Positions 24,242 through 31,687 of a stretch of 56,376 nt of DNA are shown here, one piece after another. The stretch is from assembly GCA_934725105.1 (NCBI GenBank), contig CAKVBD010000013.1, positions 1 to 56,376 of the forward strand, in the 5' to 3' direction. The stretch is from an uncultured Bulleidia sp. (GTDB lineage Bacteria > Bacillota_I > Bacilli_A > Erysipelotrichales > Erysipelotrichaceae). The notes beneath the pieces were generated by a model. The model saw nothing but the letters and a program-made list of their open reading frames with translations, was not told the DNA's origin and did no database searches. A program made the translations under genes and the position numbers. Each line of letters opens with the position of its first letter. The first letter of the stretch is position 1.

Positions 24242-24347
24242 ATGTTCATCAATACTGCCGTGGGCCCCCCCAGCTATCAAAAATAGCAGACCCCACATAT
24301 CGTATCATCAGCTGTCCAGGGATTCTTTCAGCCTCGCAGTATTTGTT
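24242..24347 (-). ncRNA. Structured leader RNA of the MATE gene; guanidine-IV (mepA) riboswitch candidate
   Basis: Minus strand. An 8-bp closing stem pairs AATACTGC (RNA 5' side, 24336-24343) with GCAGTATT (24251-24258). Inside are GCTG/CAGC with a 14-base loop containing CCC, and GTGGG/CCCAC carrying a GCTAT/ATAGC hairpin with a run of G in its internal loop that could pair with the CCC. A consensus promoter is immediately upstream and a UUCG-capped terminator follows. Leader, terminator and MATE gene match the genomic setting of guanidine-IV (mepA motif) RNAs. I could not check the aptamer consensus from memory, so the class is a proposal. Confidence 0.6.
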
Positions 24348-24353
24348 AGAAAT

Positions 24354-24381
24354 AGTATAGTCTGTTTTTTTATTTTCTCAA
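24354..24381 (-). promoter_or_regulatory. Promoter of the MATE leader RNA
   Basis: Minus strand TTGAGA (24376-24381), 16-base spacer, TATACT (24354-24359). Initiation near 24347 places the first RNA bases just before the closing stem. Confidence 0.7.
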
Positions 24382-24383
24382 GT

Positions 24384-24417
24384 AAAAAACAGACACTCTT
24401 TCACAAGCATCTGTTTT
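24384..24417 (-). terminator. Terminator of the 24435 reductase gene
   Basis: Minus strand AAAACAGA/TCTGTTTT stem with an inner CTT/AAG pairing, followed by TTTTTT. Confidence 0.75.
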
Positions 24418-24434
24418 AAGCATGATTCTATGAA

Positions 24435-26315
24435 TTAGCCAACGTAGTTAGCTGCCTGAGCACCAGCAATTCTACCGAATACTACGAAGTCAGCAACTGC
24501 GTTACCACCAAGTCTGTTTGCACCGTGTACACCGCCAGTAACTTCACCAGCAGCATATAATCCAGCGATAACATTATTGTCTGTATCTAATACTTCTGTA
24601 TTTGTATCGATTACAAGACCACCCATTGTATGGTGAACACCTGGCTGAACCTTGATTGCATAGTATGGAGCTGTATCTAGCTTATCAGCGAATGTAGTTC
24701 TGTTGAACTTTTCATCCTTCTTGTTTTCTACACACTTGTTCCATTCATCCATTGTGGAAGCAAATGTCTTTTCATCCATTTCCATAGCCTTAGCTAATTC
24801 TTCATATGTTTCGCCCTTTTCAGCATATCCCTTGTCAATATAACCCTGGATAACTGCAGAAGCATCAGCCATCTTCTGATCAACGATCAACCAGGCATAG
24901 CCGCCTTCCTGGCTATTTTCAGCAGCACTTACAACGTCTCTTGTACCAACTTCATCTGTGAATCTTTCACCAGACTGGTTAACTAAGATAGCACCATCAC
25001 CACGAAGACCTTCTGTAATTAATACAGCATTGTTTCCTTCAACATGTACTGTTGGGTGTAACTGAATCTGCTTCATATCAACTGTAGCAGCATTTACATC
25101 ATCAGCAGTAGCCATTGTGATACCTTGACCCTGTGCACCGTTAGCATTTGTTGTGATATAACCCTTGAGATCTGGATTCTGTTCAGCAACCATATCGTTG
25201 TTAGCACCGAAACCACCAGTAGCAAGTACAACAGCCTTAGCATTTACAGTAACCTTGTTACCTGTCTTACCTTCAGCTTCAATACCTACAGCCTTGCCAT
25301 CCTTCATAAGGATCTTGTTAGCTGTTGTGTTATAAAGAACTTCTACACCTTCTTTTTCAACCTGCTTTTCAAGAATTGGAATCAAATAAGAACCTACAGA
25401 AACAATCTGTCCCTGATCATTGACTGGTCTATGAATTCTCTTAACAGAAGCTCCACCGAACTGACCAACATTCTTAAGATCAGCACCAATTGTGGATAAC
25501 CATTCGATAGAATCAGCACTGTTTTCAACTAATGTCTTAACAAGATCAAAGTTGTTAACAGCCTTACCACCGATCATTGTATCTAATTCCATTAATTCAG
25601 TTGAATCAAAGTATCCTTTAGGATCCTTCTGATATTCATCCCACTGCTTCTTAACTGTTTCTGTTAATGCAGCAACGTCTTTATTGTCTTTATATGCTTC
25701 AGCTGCTGCTAATGTCTTTTCAACACCAGCTGATTCTTCAAATGTATTTTCATCTTGGTAAGGTGTCTTAGCAGCGTTCATTCCACCTGTTGCTCTAACA
25801 GAGTTTCCGCCAGCTGCAGACTGACTTTCTACAACAACTACATTTTTGCCTTCATTTGCAGCAACGATAGCAGCTGTCATACCAGCACCACCGGCACCAA
25901 CGACAACGATATCAGCATCCTTTGTGACGTCTTCTTCTTTCTTGCCAGCATTTGCTGTTGCATAGTCATCAGGATTGAGACCAGCACTCTTTAAAGCTTC
26001 CTTAGCTGCTTCCTTAATAGCATCAGAAGTTACAGTTGCACCAGAAACACCATCAACATTGATTGTATTTCCTTCAACCATTTCACCAGGCAACTGTTCC
26101 AGAGCTTTTGTACCAATTCCTTCTGTTTCCTGTTTTCCTTCTGCCTTAACATCTGTAATGACAGAATCCTTTAGTGTTAATGTAACAGTTACATCACCAC
26201 CAAGACCTTTTGCTGTACCAGTATAATCACCTGATACACCTTTTCCTGTTGAAGAGCAGGCAACTAGGCTCATCGCCATCATTGCACTCAACAAGAGCTT
26301 TCCAATCTTTTTCAT
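24435..26315 (-). CDS. Lipoprotein FAD-dependent fumarate-reductase-like oxidoreductase with N-terminal FMN_bind domain
   Basis: 626 aa from the ATG at 26315 (AGGAG nine bases upstream; the ATG six bases earlier is too close). Lipobox LVAC with Cys20. The FMN_bind domain (about 30-112) carries DGVSGATVTS, a canonical flavinylation motif whose Thr would hold FMN through a phosphoester bond made by ApbE. The FAD domain begins with IVVVGAGGAGMTAAIVA (about 136) and has HPTVHVE, GERFTDEV, HHTMGG and GGVHGANRLGGNA. It ends straight after the FAD domain, so its domain order is the reverse of the reductase at 17627. Likely an extracellular terminal reductase for a small organic acceptor; substrate unknown. 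Transcribed alone. Confidence 0.9.
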   Translation of the reverse strand: MKKIGKLLLSAMMAMSLVACSSTGKGVSGDYTGTAKGLGGDVTVTLTLKDSVITDVKAEGKQETEGIGTKALEQLPGEMVEGNTINVDGVSGATVTSDAIKEAAKEALKSAGLNPDDYATANAGKKEEDVTKDADIVVVGAGGAGMTAAIVAANEGKNVVVVESQSAAGGNSVRATGGMNAAKTPYQDENTFEESAGVEKTLAAAEAYKDNKDVAALTETVKKQWDEYQKDPKGYFDSTELMELDTMIGGKAVNNFDLVKTLVENSADSIEWLSTIGADLKNVGQFGGASVKRIHRPVNDQGQIVSVGSYLIPILEKQVEKEGVEVLYNTTANKILMKDGKAVGIEAEGKTGNKVTVNAKAVVLATGGFGANNDMVAEQNPDLKGYITTNANGAQGQGITMATADDVNAATVDMKQIQLHPTVHVEGNNAVLITEGLRGDGAILVNQSGERFTDEVGTRDVVSAAENSQEGGYAWLIVDQKMADASAVIQGYIDKGYAEKGETYEELAKAMEMDEKTFASTMDEWNKCVENKKDEKFNRTTFADKLDTAPYYAIKVQPGVHHTMGGLVIDTNTEVLDTDNNVIAGLYAAGEVTGGVHGANRLGGNAVADFVVFGRIAGAQAANYVG

Positions 26316-26396
26316 TTTCATTCTCTCCTTTGGGTAACAACCCATCGTATAGATTAGCATGCTTATTTTTTTAATCAACAAACTTAACACCTATTT

Positions 26397-26422
26397 AAGA
26401 AAAAAAGACTGTTTCCAGTCTT
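26397..26422 (-). terminator. Terminator of the cls-patatin operon
   Basis: Minus strand AAGACTG/CAGTCTT with a GAAA loop followed by seven T, seven bases past the patatin stop codon. Confidence 0.9.
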
Positions 26423-26428
26423 ATAATA

Positions 26429-27283
26429 TTACTTTTTTAATAAAGCAAGGATTTGCTCTTTCTGCTTCTCCATATCGGAATAGCCTAATTGATATAATTC
26501 TTCACAAGTTTGCGGATCACCCTTCCATCTAGATACTTTTAATGTCTTTGATGGATAGATGTTAATCGCATCTTTCTTTTCACACATATCATCAATGATT
26601 TTTCTTTGCTTGTAGTAATTTAAATGTCTCACCTTATAATCTTTTGCAATCTGCGGACAATCTCTATACATCAATTTCATCAGCCAGCAAATGATCTTGG
26701 AAGATGGTTTACGCACATAATCTTTTGGTTTTGTTGTAATGACAAGACATTTTGTACAGCCTTGTTCTACTGCTCTTTCAATCGGAATCATCTTTGTAAT
26801 ACCACCGTCTAATAGACGATACCCATTCACATCAACAACAGCAGAAGCAATAGGTAATGCACATGCACCACGAATGATCTGCATGTCTTTATCTAACTGT
26901 TCTGCATTAAAATAGATTGTTTTCCCCTGTGCTAAATCATAACAGCCAACTTCCATAGGAAGTTTTTCAGAAATGATCTTATCAACATTCATGCCTTCTT
27001 TTTGTCTCATGTCTTCTTCAAAGACTTTCTGATAGTCAACATAGTGACCACAACGCAACAATGCTTTTAGCCCAACGACATCTTTTTGACATGTATAATA
27101 TGTTGCCATTTTATGTGCAACATCTACACGATCTTCCAGGAAGAAAGATAAATATGCTGCACCGCTGGAAATACCAACATAATAATCAAACTTTACATTG
27201 TTATCTTTCAGCCATTCCAAAGCACCAGCAGTATACGCACCACGAATACCGCCGCCTTCTAATACAAGTCCTAACTTTTCCAT
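26429..27283 (-). CDS. Patatin-like phospholipase
   Basis: 284 aa. The oxyanion-hole motif LEGGGIRGAYTAGAL (residues 8-22), nucleophile elbow GISSGAAYL (Ser near 41) and catalytic aspartate LLDGGITKMIP (about 158) are all intact, making a Ser-Asp lipid acyl hydrolase of the RssA/YjjU type. No signal peptide, so it is intracellular or at the inner membrane face. It follows the cardiolipin synthase gene by 11 bases, with AGGAG before its ATG, so the two are co-expressed and probably act on membrane phospholipid turnover. Confidence 0.9.
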   Translation of the reverse strand: MEKLGLVLEGGGIRGAYTAGALEWLKDNNVKFDYYVGISSGAAYLSFFLEDRVDVAHKMATYYTCQKDVVGLKALLRCGHYVDYQKVFEEDMRQKEGMNVDKIISEKLPMEVGCYDLAQGKTIYFNAEQLDKDMQIIRGACALPIASAVVDVNGYRLLDGGITKMIPIERAVEQGCTKCLVITTKPKDYVRKPSSKIICWLMKLMYRDCPQIAKDYKVRHLNYYKQRKIIDDMCEKKDAINIYPSKTLKVSRWKGDPQTCEELYQLGYSDMEKQKEQILALLKK

Positions 27284-27294
27284 AACTTTTTCTC

Positions 27295-28821
27295 CTATAC
27301 CAATGGAATCATAAGATTCAATACTGCTCGAATCATTCGAACGATGACATTTGTTTTATGAATTTCATCTGATGTAACTAAATGTGATTTCTCACAAGCA
27401 TCTAAAAAGTTCTGTTTGATCTTTTTGATTTCACTTGTTTTATACATTAAACAGCCATTTTCATAATGCAAGAAATAACTGCGATAATCCGTATTTGCAC
27501 TGCCTACGATTGCAAGAGAATCATCCGCAACAAAATTCTTTGTGTGATTAAATCCTGGTGTAAATTCATAGATTTTAACACCTGCTTCTACAAGCTGTTT
27601 ATAAAATCCTCGCGTGATTTCAAAAACAAGCCTCTTATCAGGAATATGCGGTGTCAAAATTCTTACATCAACACCACTCTTCGCACTTAATATCAATTCT
27701 TGTTTCATCGTTTCATTCAAAATCAAATATGGTGTATCAATATACACATAATCACGCGCATATTTTACCATGTTCAAATGCATGTTTAATGCAACGCTTT
27801 CTTTATCTGTAGGCGTATCAGACCATGGCTGATAATATCCATAATTTTCTTTTACAGAATAAGGAATATGATACTTTTCATAATCCATTTTTCCTTCCTC
27901 TTTACTACGAACATAGGAAAGCATTCCCATAAACATCACAGTATATGACCATACTGCTTCCCCTTCAATCTTCATGGCACTATCTTTCCAGTATCCATAA
28001 CGAACAATACGATTGACATATTCATCTGCAAGATTCACACCGCCAATAAATGCAATCTGATTATCAATCACAGTTATTTTTCTATGATCTCGATTATTCA
28101 TCTGAATGATGAAGCGTGCTCTAACATGATTGAATCGATGTGCCTCAATACCTATTTCTCTTAGTTGTCTAGAATAGTGATGTGGAAGTGTAATGGAACC
28201 AAAATCATCATAGATAAGTTTAACTTCTACGCCTTCTTTTACCTTTTGCTTTAAAACTTCCAGTATTTCATCCCATACTGAACCTTGTACGATAATAAAC
28301 GTTTCAATAAAGATATAATGCTTTGCACTTTTCAAAGCTTCAATATAATTTGGAAACCATTCTTCTCCTGAAGCATAATACTTGCTGGAAGTATGGTTAT
28401 AGACTGGCAATCCAAGTCGATTGACTCCATAATGGAATATTTTTTTTGCACCTGCATCAATATCATTATGGGTATCTATATCAACATTTTCCTGTAAGAG
28501 ATGCTCCATTTCCTTATTTGCCCGAATTGTTCCATAATACAGTTTCTTTGGTACATGTCGATTTCCAGCTAAAACATATAATGGAATACCAATGACTGGT
28601 GCACCAAGAATCACTGCGACCCATGCAATTTTATAGGATGGATCTTCCTCACGATTGATAATATAAATACAAAATAAAATAGCTACCAAAGAAATAAATG
28701 GTAATGCTTTTTCTGTATATGCAACACTATAAAAAAGCAGTGCAAAAAACACAAACTGTAATATTACAAGTGGAGCCACAATAAACAGACGGCTTGTTAA
28801 GATCTTCAATATTCTTCGCAT
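27295..28821 (-). CDS. cls: Cardiolipin synthase (phospholipase D superfamily)
   Basis: 508 aa. Two N-terminal membrane segments (about 10-60) and the PLDc_N linker are followed by two HKD motifs: HRKITVIDNQIAFIGG (about 245) and NHTKNFVADDSLAIVGSAN (about 425). It joins two phosphatidylglycerol molecules into cardiolipin and glycerol at the membrane. Length matches the bacterial Cls family. A TTGACA promoter lies 40 bases upstream and the patatin gene follows. Confidence 0.93.
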   Translation of the reverse strand: MRRILKILTSRLFIVAPLVILQFVFFALLFYSVAYTEKALPFISLVAILFCIYIINREEDPSYKIAWVAVILGAPVIGIPLYVLAGNRHVPKKLYYGTIRANKEMEHLLQENVDIDTHNDIDAGAKKIFHYGVNRLGLPVYNHTSSKYYASGEEWFPNYIEALKSAKHYIFIETFIIVQGSVWDEILEVLKQKVKEGVEVKLIYDDFGSITLPHHYSRQLREIGIEAHRFNHVRARFIIQMNNRDHRKITVIDNQIAFIGGVNLADEYVNRIVRYGYWKDSAMKIEGEAVWSYTVMFMGMLSYVRSKEEGKMDYEKYHIPYSVKENYGYYQPWSDTPTDKESVALNMHLNMVKYARDYVYIDTPYLILNETMKQELILSAKSGVDVRILTPHIPDKRLVFEITRGFYKQLVEAGVKIYEFTPGFNHTKNFVADDSLAIVGSANTDYRSYFLHYENGCLMYKTSEIKKIKQNFLDACEKSHLVTSDEIHKTNVIVRMIRAVLNLMIPLV

Positions 28822-28837
28822 GCCTTATATTCTATCA

Positions 28838-28867
28838 TTTCTATTTCAAAAGAGTAAATAGTGTCAA
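28838..28867 (-). promoter_or_regulatory. Promoter of the cls-patatin operon
   Basis: Minus strand perfect TTGACA (28862-28867), 18-base spacer, TAGAAA (28838-28843). Confidence 0.55.
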
Positions 28868-28897
28868 CAAATGCCATAAATTGTATAATTCTTCACT

Positions 28898-29344
28898 TTA
28901 CAACAAATATTGATAAATACACTTCACTGTTTCTCCTCTTTGATAGAGCCAATGACTTTCAGGTACATCAACAGTTTCTAATAGTGTTCCATGCAAACGC
29001 TGCAGTGTACACAAAGAAGGAATATTATCTGGAGAACATGTAATGATCAATTTCTTCATTCCATATTCTTTTTTCGCAACTTCAAATAATTGCAGACAAG
29101 CTTTGTATGCATAACTATTTCCACGAAATGGATAATAGATGCGATATCCAACCTGCCCTGCATAATAGATTTCATCATTCATTCCTAGTCGAAGATCACA
29201 TTCACCTACTTTTTGATTTGTATATTTTTTACAAATTGAAAAATGAACATCTTTTACCCAGCTCGTAGAATCAGATGCATCCTCTGTATAATTCAAATGT
29301 AATGATACTTCATCAATATTTCGATGAAAAAATGGAATATTCAT
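28898..29344 (-). CDS. GNAT family N-acetyltransferase
   Basis: 148 aa. GNAT signature: strand GQVGYRIYYPFRGNSYAYKACLQLFE (about 73-98), where the acetyl-CoA pyrophosphate loop FRGNSYA is a variant of RGxGxA, then KKLIITCSPDNIPSLCTLQRLHG, the RimJ-like asparagine-containing C-terminal element. Acceptor unknown. The ribosome site is weak (AAGAG), and a TACAAT lies only six bases before the ATG, so the message may have little or no leader. It stands alone between the HEPN/CBS gene terminator and cls. Confidence 0.78.
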   Translation of the reverse strand: MNIPFFHRNIDEVSLHLNYTEDASDSTSWVKDVHFSICKKYTNQKVGECDLRLGMNDEIYYAGQVGYRIYYPFRGNSYAYKACLQLFEVAKKEYGMKKLIITCSPDNIPSLCTLQRLHGTLLETVDVPESHWLYQRGETVKCIYQYLL

Positions 29345-29381
29345 ACTCTTATTGTAGATTCATTTTGAACAAATAGATACA

Positions 29382-29408
29382 AAAAAGATTAGATTTCAAA
29401 CAATCTAA
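29382..29408 (-). terminator. Terminator of the HAD-amidase-HEPN/CBS operon
   Basis: TTAGATT/AATCTAA stem overlapping the stop codon at 29405, followed on the minus strand by TTTTTT. Confidence 0.75.
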
Positions 29409-30094
29409 CCTTTCATAATTGTTGGAAAATCTGCATATGTAATGATTCCCAATGGCTTTTCATTTGTTTTTCCATGTTCTGTAATCAATATCGCAAGTAA
29501 TGAATTTCCTTCTCTTACCGCTCTATCAAATCCATGAATTGCCAACTGAATATTGGCACTTTTTGGAAGAAACAGTACTCTTTCATTCTCTCTATGTACC
29601 ATTGCGTCTTTTACGCAGCCTTCTTCTTGATGATATAACGCATATTTCGCAATCATAGGCGCTGTTAATAAACCAACATAGTGATTTTCTTCATACACTG
29701 GAATCTTACTAGAATCCATCTGTTCCATTAAGGAAAACGCATGCTTGATAGAATCTGTCTTCTTCACTGTTTTTACAGGTGTTTGTGCAAAATTCAGTAT
29801 TGAGTCATCCATTTCTAATAAACGTGCAATTCTTTCAATATTTTCTACAACAGAATCACAAGGCTGTGCAATGATTTCCTGATTTACACCGCGCATATGT
29901 ACTAATGCATTTCTAAGTTCACTATATTCTCGTAACTCTTCCTGGTTATTCGCAATAATACGATTATGTGGTGCTAAACGAGATAATAGTTGTGAAAATG
30001 GGACATATCTTGTCTCTTTAGCAAGAGAAGCCATTTTTGTTTCCAGCTGCGCATACGCATCTAGAAATCTTTCTGCATTACTTTTCGATTCCAT
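29405..30094 (-). CDS. HEPN-like domain fused to a CBS pair
   Basis: 229 aa. The N-terminal 95 residues are helical and contain RNALVH (Arg61 to His66), the Rx4H motif of HEPN nucleases, in the usual position at the start of a late helix. From about 100 to the end is a tandem CBS module (TVKKTDSIKHAFSLMEQMDSSKIPVYEE, then ENERVLFLPKSANIQLAIHGF), which generally binds adenine nucleotides. The start at 30094 is chosen because longer frames run deep into the amidase gene; ribosome site is weak and translational coupling through the 17-base overlap is likely. A nucleotide-sensing RNA-binding or RNA-cutting protein is a reasonable guess, not shown. Confidence 0.65.
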   Translation of the reverse strand: MESKSNAERFLDAYAQLETKMASLAKETRYVPFSQLLSRLAPHNRIIANNQEELREYSELRNALVHMRGVNQEIIAQPCDSVVENIERIARLLEMDDSILNFAQTPVKTVKKTDSIKHAFSLMEQMDSSKIPVYEENHYVGLLTAPMIAKYALYHQEEGCVKDAMVHRENERVLFLPKSANIQLAIHGFDRAVREGNSLLAILITEHGKTNEKPLGIITYADFPTIMKG

Positions 30095-30812
30095 AATAGT
30101 TTTTAATTGCCTGATAGTAAGCTTCTGCAGCCTTTTGATATCCAGCTTCGTTTGCCCACGTATCAATATCCGTCTGATTTGTCACATAGATTTGATTGCA
30201 GATTACAACAGGAACATCACACTTTTCCATCATATCCCATGTTTCCAATTGATAATCACTTGTATCGTCACTCGCTACCGTTTCAATCTGATAAGAGTCA
30301 TCATCAAATGGCTTATAGTAAAGATAATTGACAGTTGGTGCCCATGTATCACTTGTAAATGCATCATGAATACAATCAGCTAATTTCAAAGAAGCATCAT
30401 GTGTTGCTTTTGTTGGAATATCTGCATAGATTTGCTGACCGTTTCTTGTTGCATCTGGTGTACCGGTTGCATGAATACTTAAAACAATATCTGCACCGTC
30501 CTGTTTGATCTTATTTACTCTATCTTCAACAGTCGCTGAAGCAGAAGCATCATGTGTTAATACAACATCAAAATGACCATCATCTGTTAATAGCACCGCA
30601 AGCTTTTCAACAACGCTTTCTGTAAAGTCAGCTTCATTGATAATCCCTTGATATCCAGTATCTTCACCACCAAACGCAGCATCTAAAGCTATCACCGTTT
30701 TCTTTCCTCTACATCCAGAAATTGCTGTACCGCATGTTAAAAAGATAAGTAATGCAGCCAGAATAATGATCATAGGATCTTTCAAATTTTCAATCAGTTT
30801 ATTACGCTTCAT
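30078..30812 (-). CDS. Amidase_3-like cell-wall hydrolase homologue with missing catalytic residues
   Basis: 244 aa. An N-terminal membrane anchor (DPMIIILAALLIFLTCGTAIS) precedes an N-acetylmuramoyl-L-alanine amidase fold. The first zinc His of the DxGHGG motif is Phe (LDAAFGGEDTG, about 44-54), the second ligand Glu (NEADFTES) and third His (SIHATG, about 115) remain, and the catalytic Glu of the PAVLVE motif is Asn (PVVICNQIYVTN, about 205). Without both it is unlikely to cut peptidoglycan and may bind it or activate another enzyme, as described for other degenerate amidases. Overlaps the HAD gene by four bases (ATGA) and the HEPN/CBS gene by 17. Confidence 0.8.
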   Translation of the reverse strand: MKRNKLIENLKDPMIIILAALLIFLTCGTAISGCRGKKTVIALDAAFGGEDTGYQGIINEADFTESVVEKLAVLLTDDGHFDVVLTHDASASATVEDRVNKIKQDGADIVLSIHATGTPDATRNGQQIYADIPTKATHDASLKLADCIHDAFTSDTWAPTVNYLYYKPFDDDSYQIETVASDDTSDYQLETWDMMEKCDVPVVICNQIYVTNQTDIDTWANEAGYQKAAEAYYQAIKNYYGIEK

Positions 30813-31630
30813 CCCTTTTCCTCAAACTTTTTCAATACTTCATCAGCTTTCATGTGGTCTAGAATACTTTGTACAATCATTTCCATTTCACTGCCACTTG
30901 AATAATCCGCCTTTGCGATATAGTTGACTCTTCCAACATCTTTGAGTGACTTTGCAACTGCATCGCTATTAGAATATACGGCAATAGATTTTCCCCCATA
31001 TTCTTTCACTAGACGCATGCAAGGAACATCCGTCAAACCATCTGCAATATAAATCATTCTTTCAAACGGAATTGGACGTTCTGTCTGTGGAACAAACTTG
31101 TTTAAGTCTGCATCATCATTCACATCTAATACCTGTTTATTGATACGGAAGATATATTGTGTTTTCGCTGTATAGTTGACAACCTGAGCAGGCCATGTCG
31201 CTGTATGTGTTTCATCATAATAGTAGCGACATGCGTAGATTCTTTTAAATTCATCTGCAATAGATGTAGATTTAATGATTTCTCTCATTCCTGAAGAAAT
31301 AATGTAGTGTTCTACTAAAAATCCAGCTTTTCTGCCATAGTCATTGATTCTTTTGAACCATGTATCCACACCATCAAATAAAACAATATCTTTTCCTTTA
31401 TCATAGAAATATTCTTTTCTTAATGGCTGTCCAGCTTCCTGAAATTTTTTCGCTAGTAAATACAAATACGCAGAAATGGAATCCATTTCATTTCTAACTG
31501 CAACTTCAGTCACTTCATCCCAGAAATCACTTGCCTTAGAATAGCCAAGAGATGGAATCAATGAATATTCCTGCATATCTTTTGTGCATAATGTCTTATC
31601 AAAATCATATACAATTGCTATCTTTTTCAT
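30809..31630 (-). CDS. HAD superfamily phosphatase
   Basis: 273 aa. Motif I DFDKTL (nucleophile Asp9) near the N terminus, motif II IISSGM (about 112) and motif III/IV YIADGLTDVPCM (about 198) give a phosphoserine-phosphatase-like HAD hydrolase. The cap lies between motifs I and II. Substrate unknown. There is no ribosome site and an extended -10 sits ten bases before the ATG, so the message may be leaderless. First gene of a three-gene operon with the degenerate amidase and the HEPN/CBS protein. Confidence 0.85.
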   Translation of the reverse strand: MKKIAIVYDFDKTLCTKDMQEYSLIPSLGYSKASDFWDEVTEVAVRNEMDSISAYLYLLAKKFQEAGQPLRKEYFYDKGKDIVLFDGVDTWFKRINDYGRKAGFLVEHYIISSGMREIIKSTSIADEFKRIYACRYYYDETHTATWPAQVVNYTAKTQYIFRINKQVLDVNDDADLNKFVPQTERPIPFERMIYIADGLTDVPCMRLVKEYGGKSIAVYSNSDAVAKSLKDVGRVNYIAKADYSSGSEMEMIVQSILDHMKADEVLKKFEEKG

Positions 31631-31639
31631 ATGGACAAT

Positions 31640-31648
31640 ATTATATCA
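31640..31648 (-). promoter_or_regulatory. Extended -10 promoter giving a near-leaderless HAD message
   Basis: Minus strand TGATATAAT, an exact extended -10 (TGnTATAAT), ending ten bases before the HAD ATG; initiation near 31633 would leave at most about three untranslated bases. Confidence 0.6.
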
Positions 31649-31651
31649 CAA

Positions 31652-31681
31652 ACAAAAAGTGCTCTTTACAACAAAGAGCAC
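31652..31681 (-). terminator. Terminator of the pepV transcript
   Basis: GTGCTCTTT/AAAGAGCAC 9-bp perfect stem with a five-base loop, followed on the minus strand by TTTTT. Confidence 0.92.
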
Positions 31682-31687
31682 CATATA

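Noticed and set aside
24242..24347. Hammerhead or fluoride riboswitch, suggested by a CTGATGA stretch
   Set aside because: No following GAAA with a stem II for a hammerhead, and the fluoride aptamer 5' conserved bases are missing.
30094..30166. Longer start for the HEPN/CBS protein
   Set aside because: It would extend 89 bases into the amidase gene and has no ribosome site.
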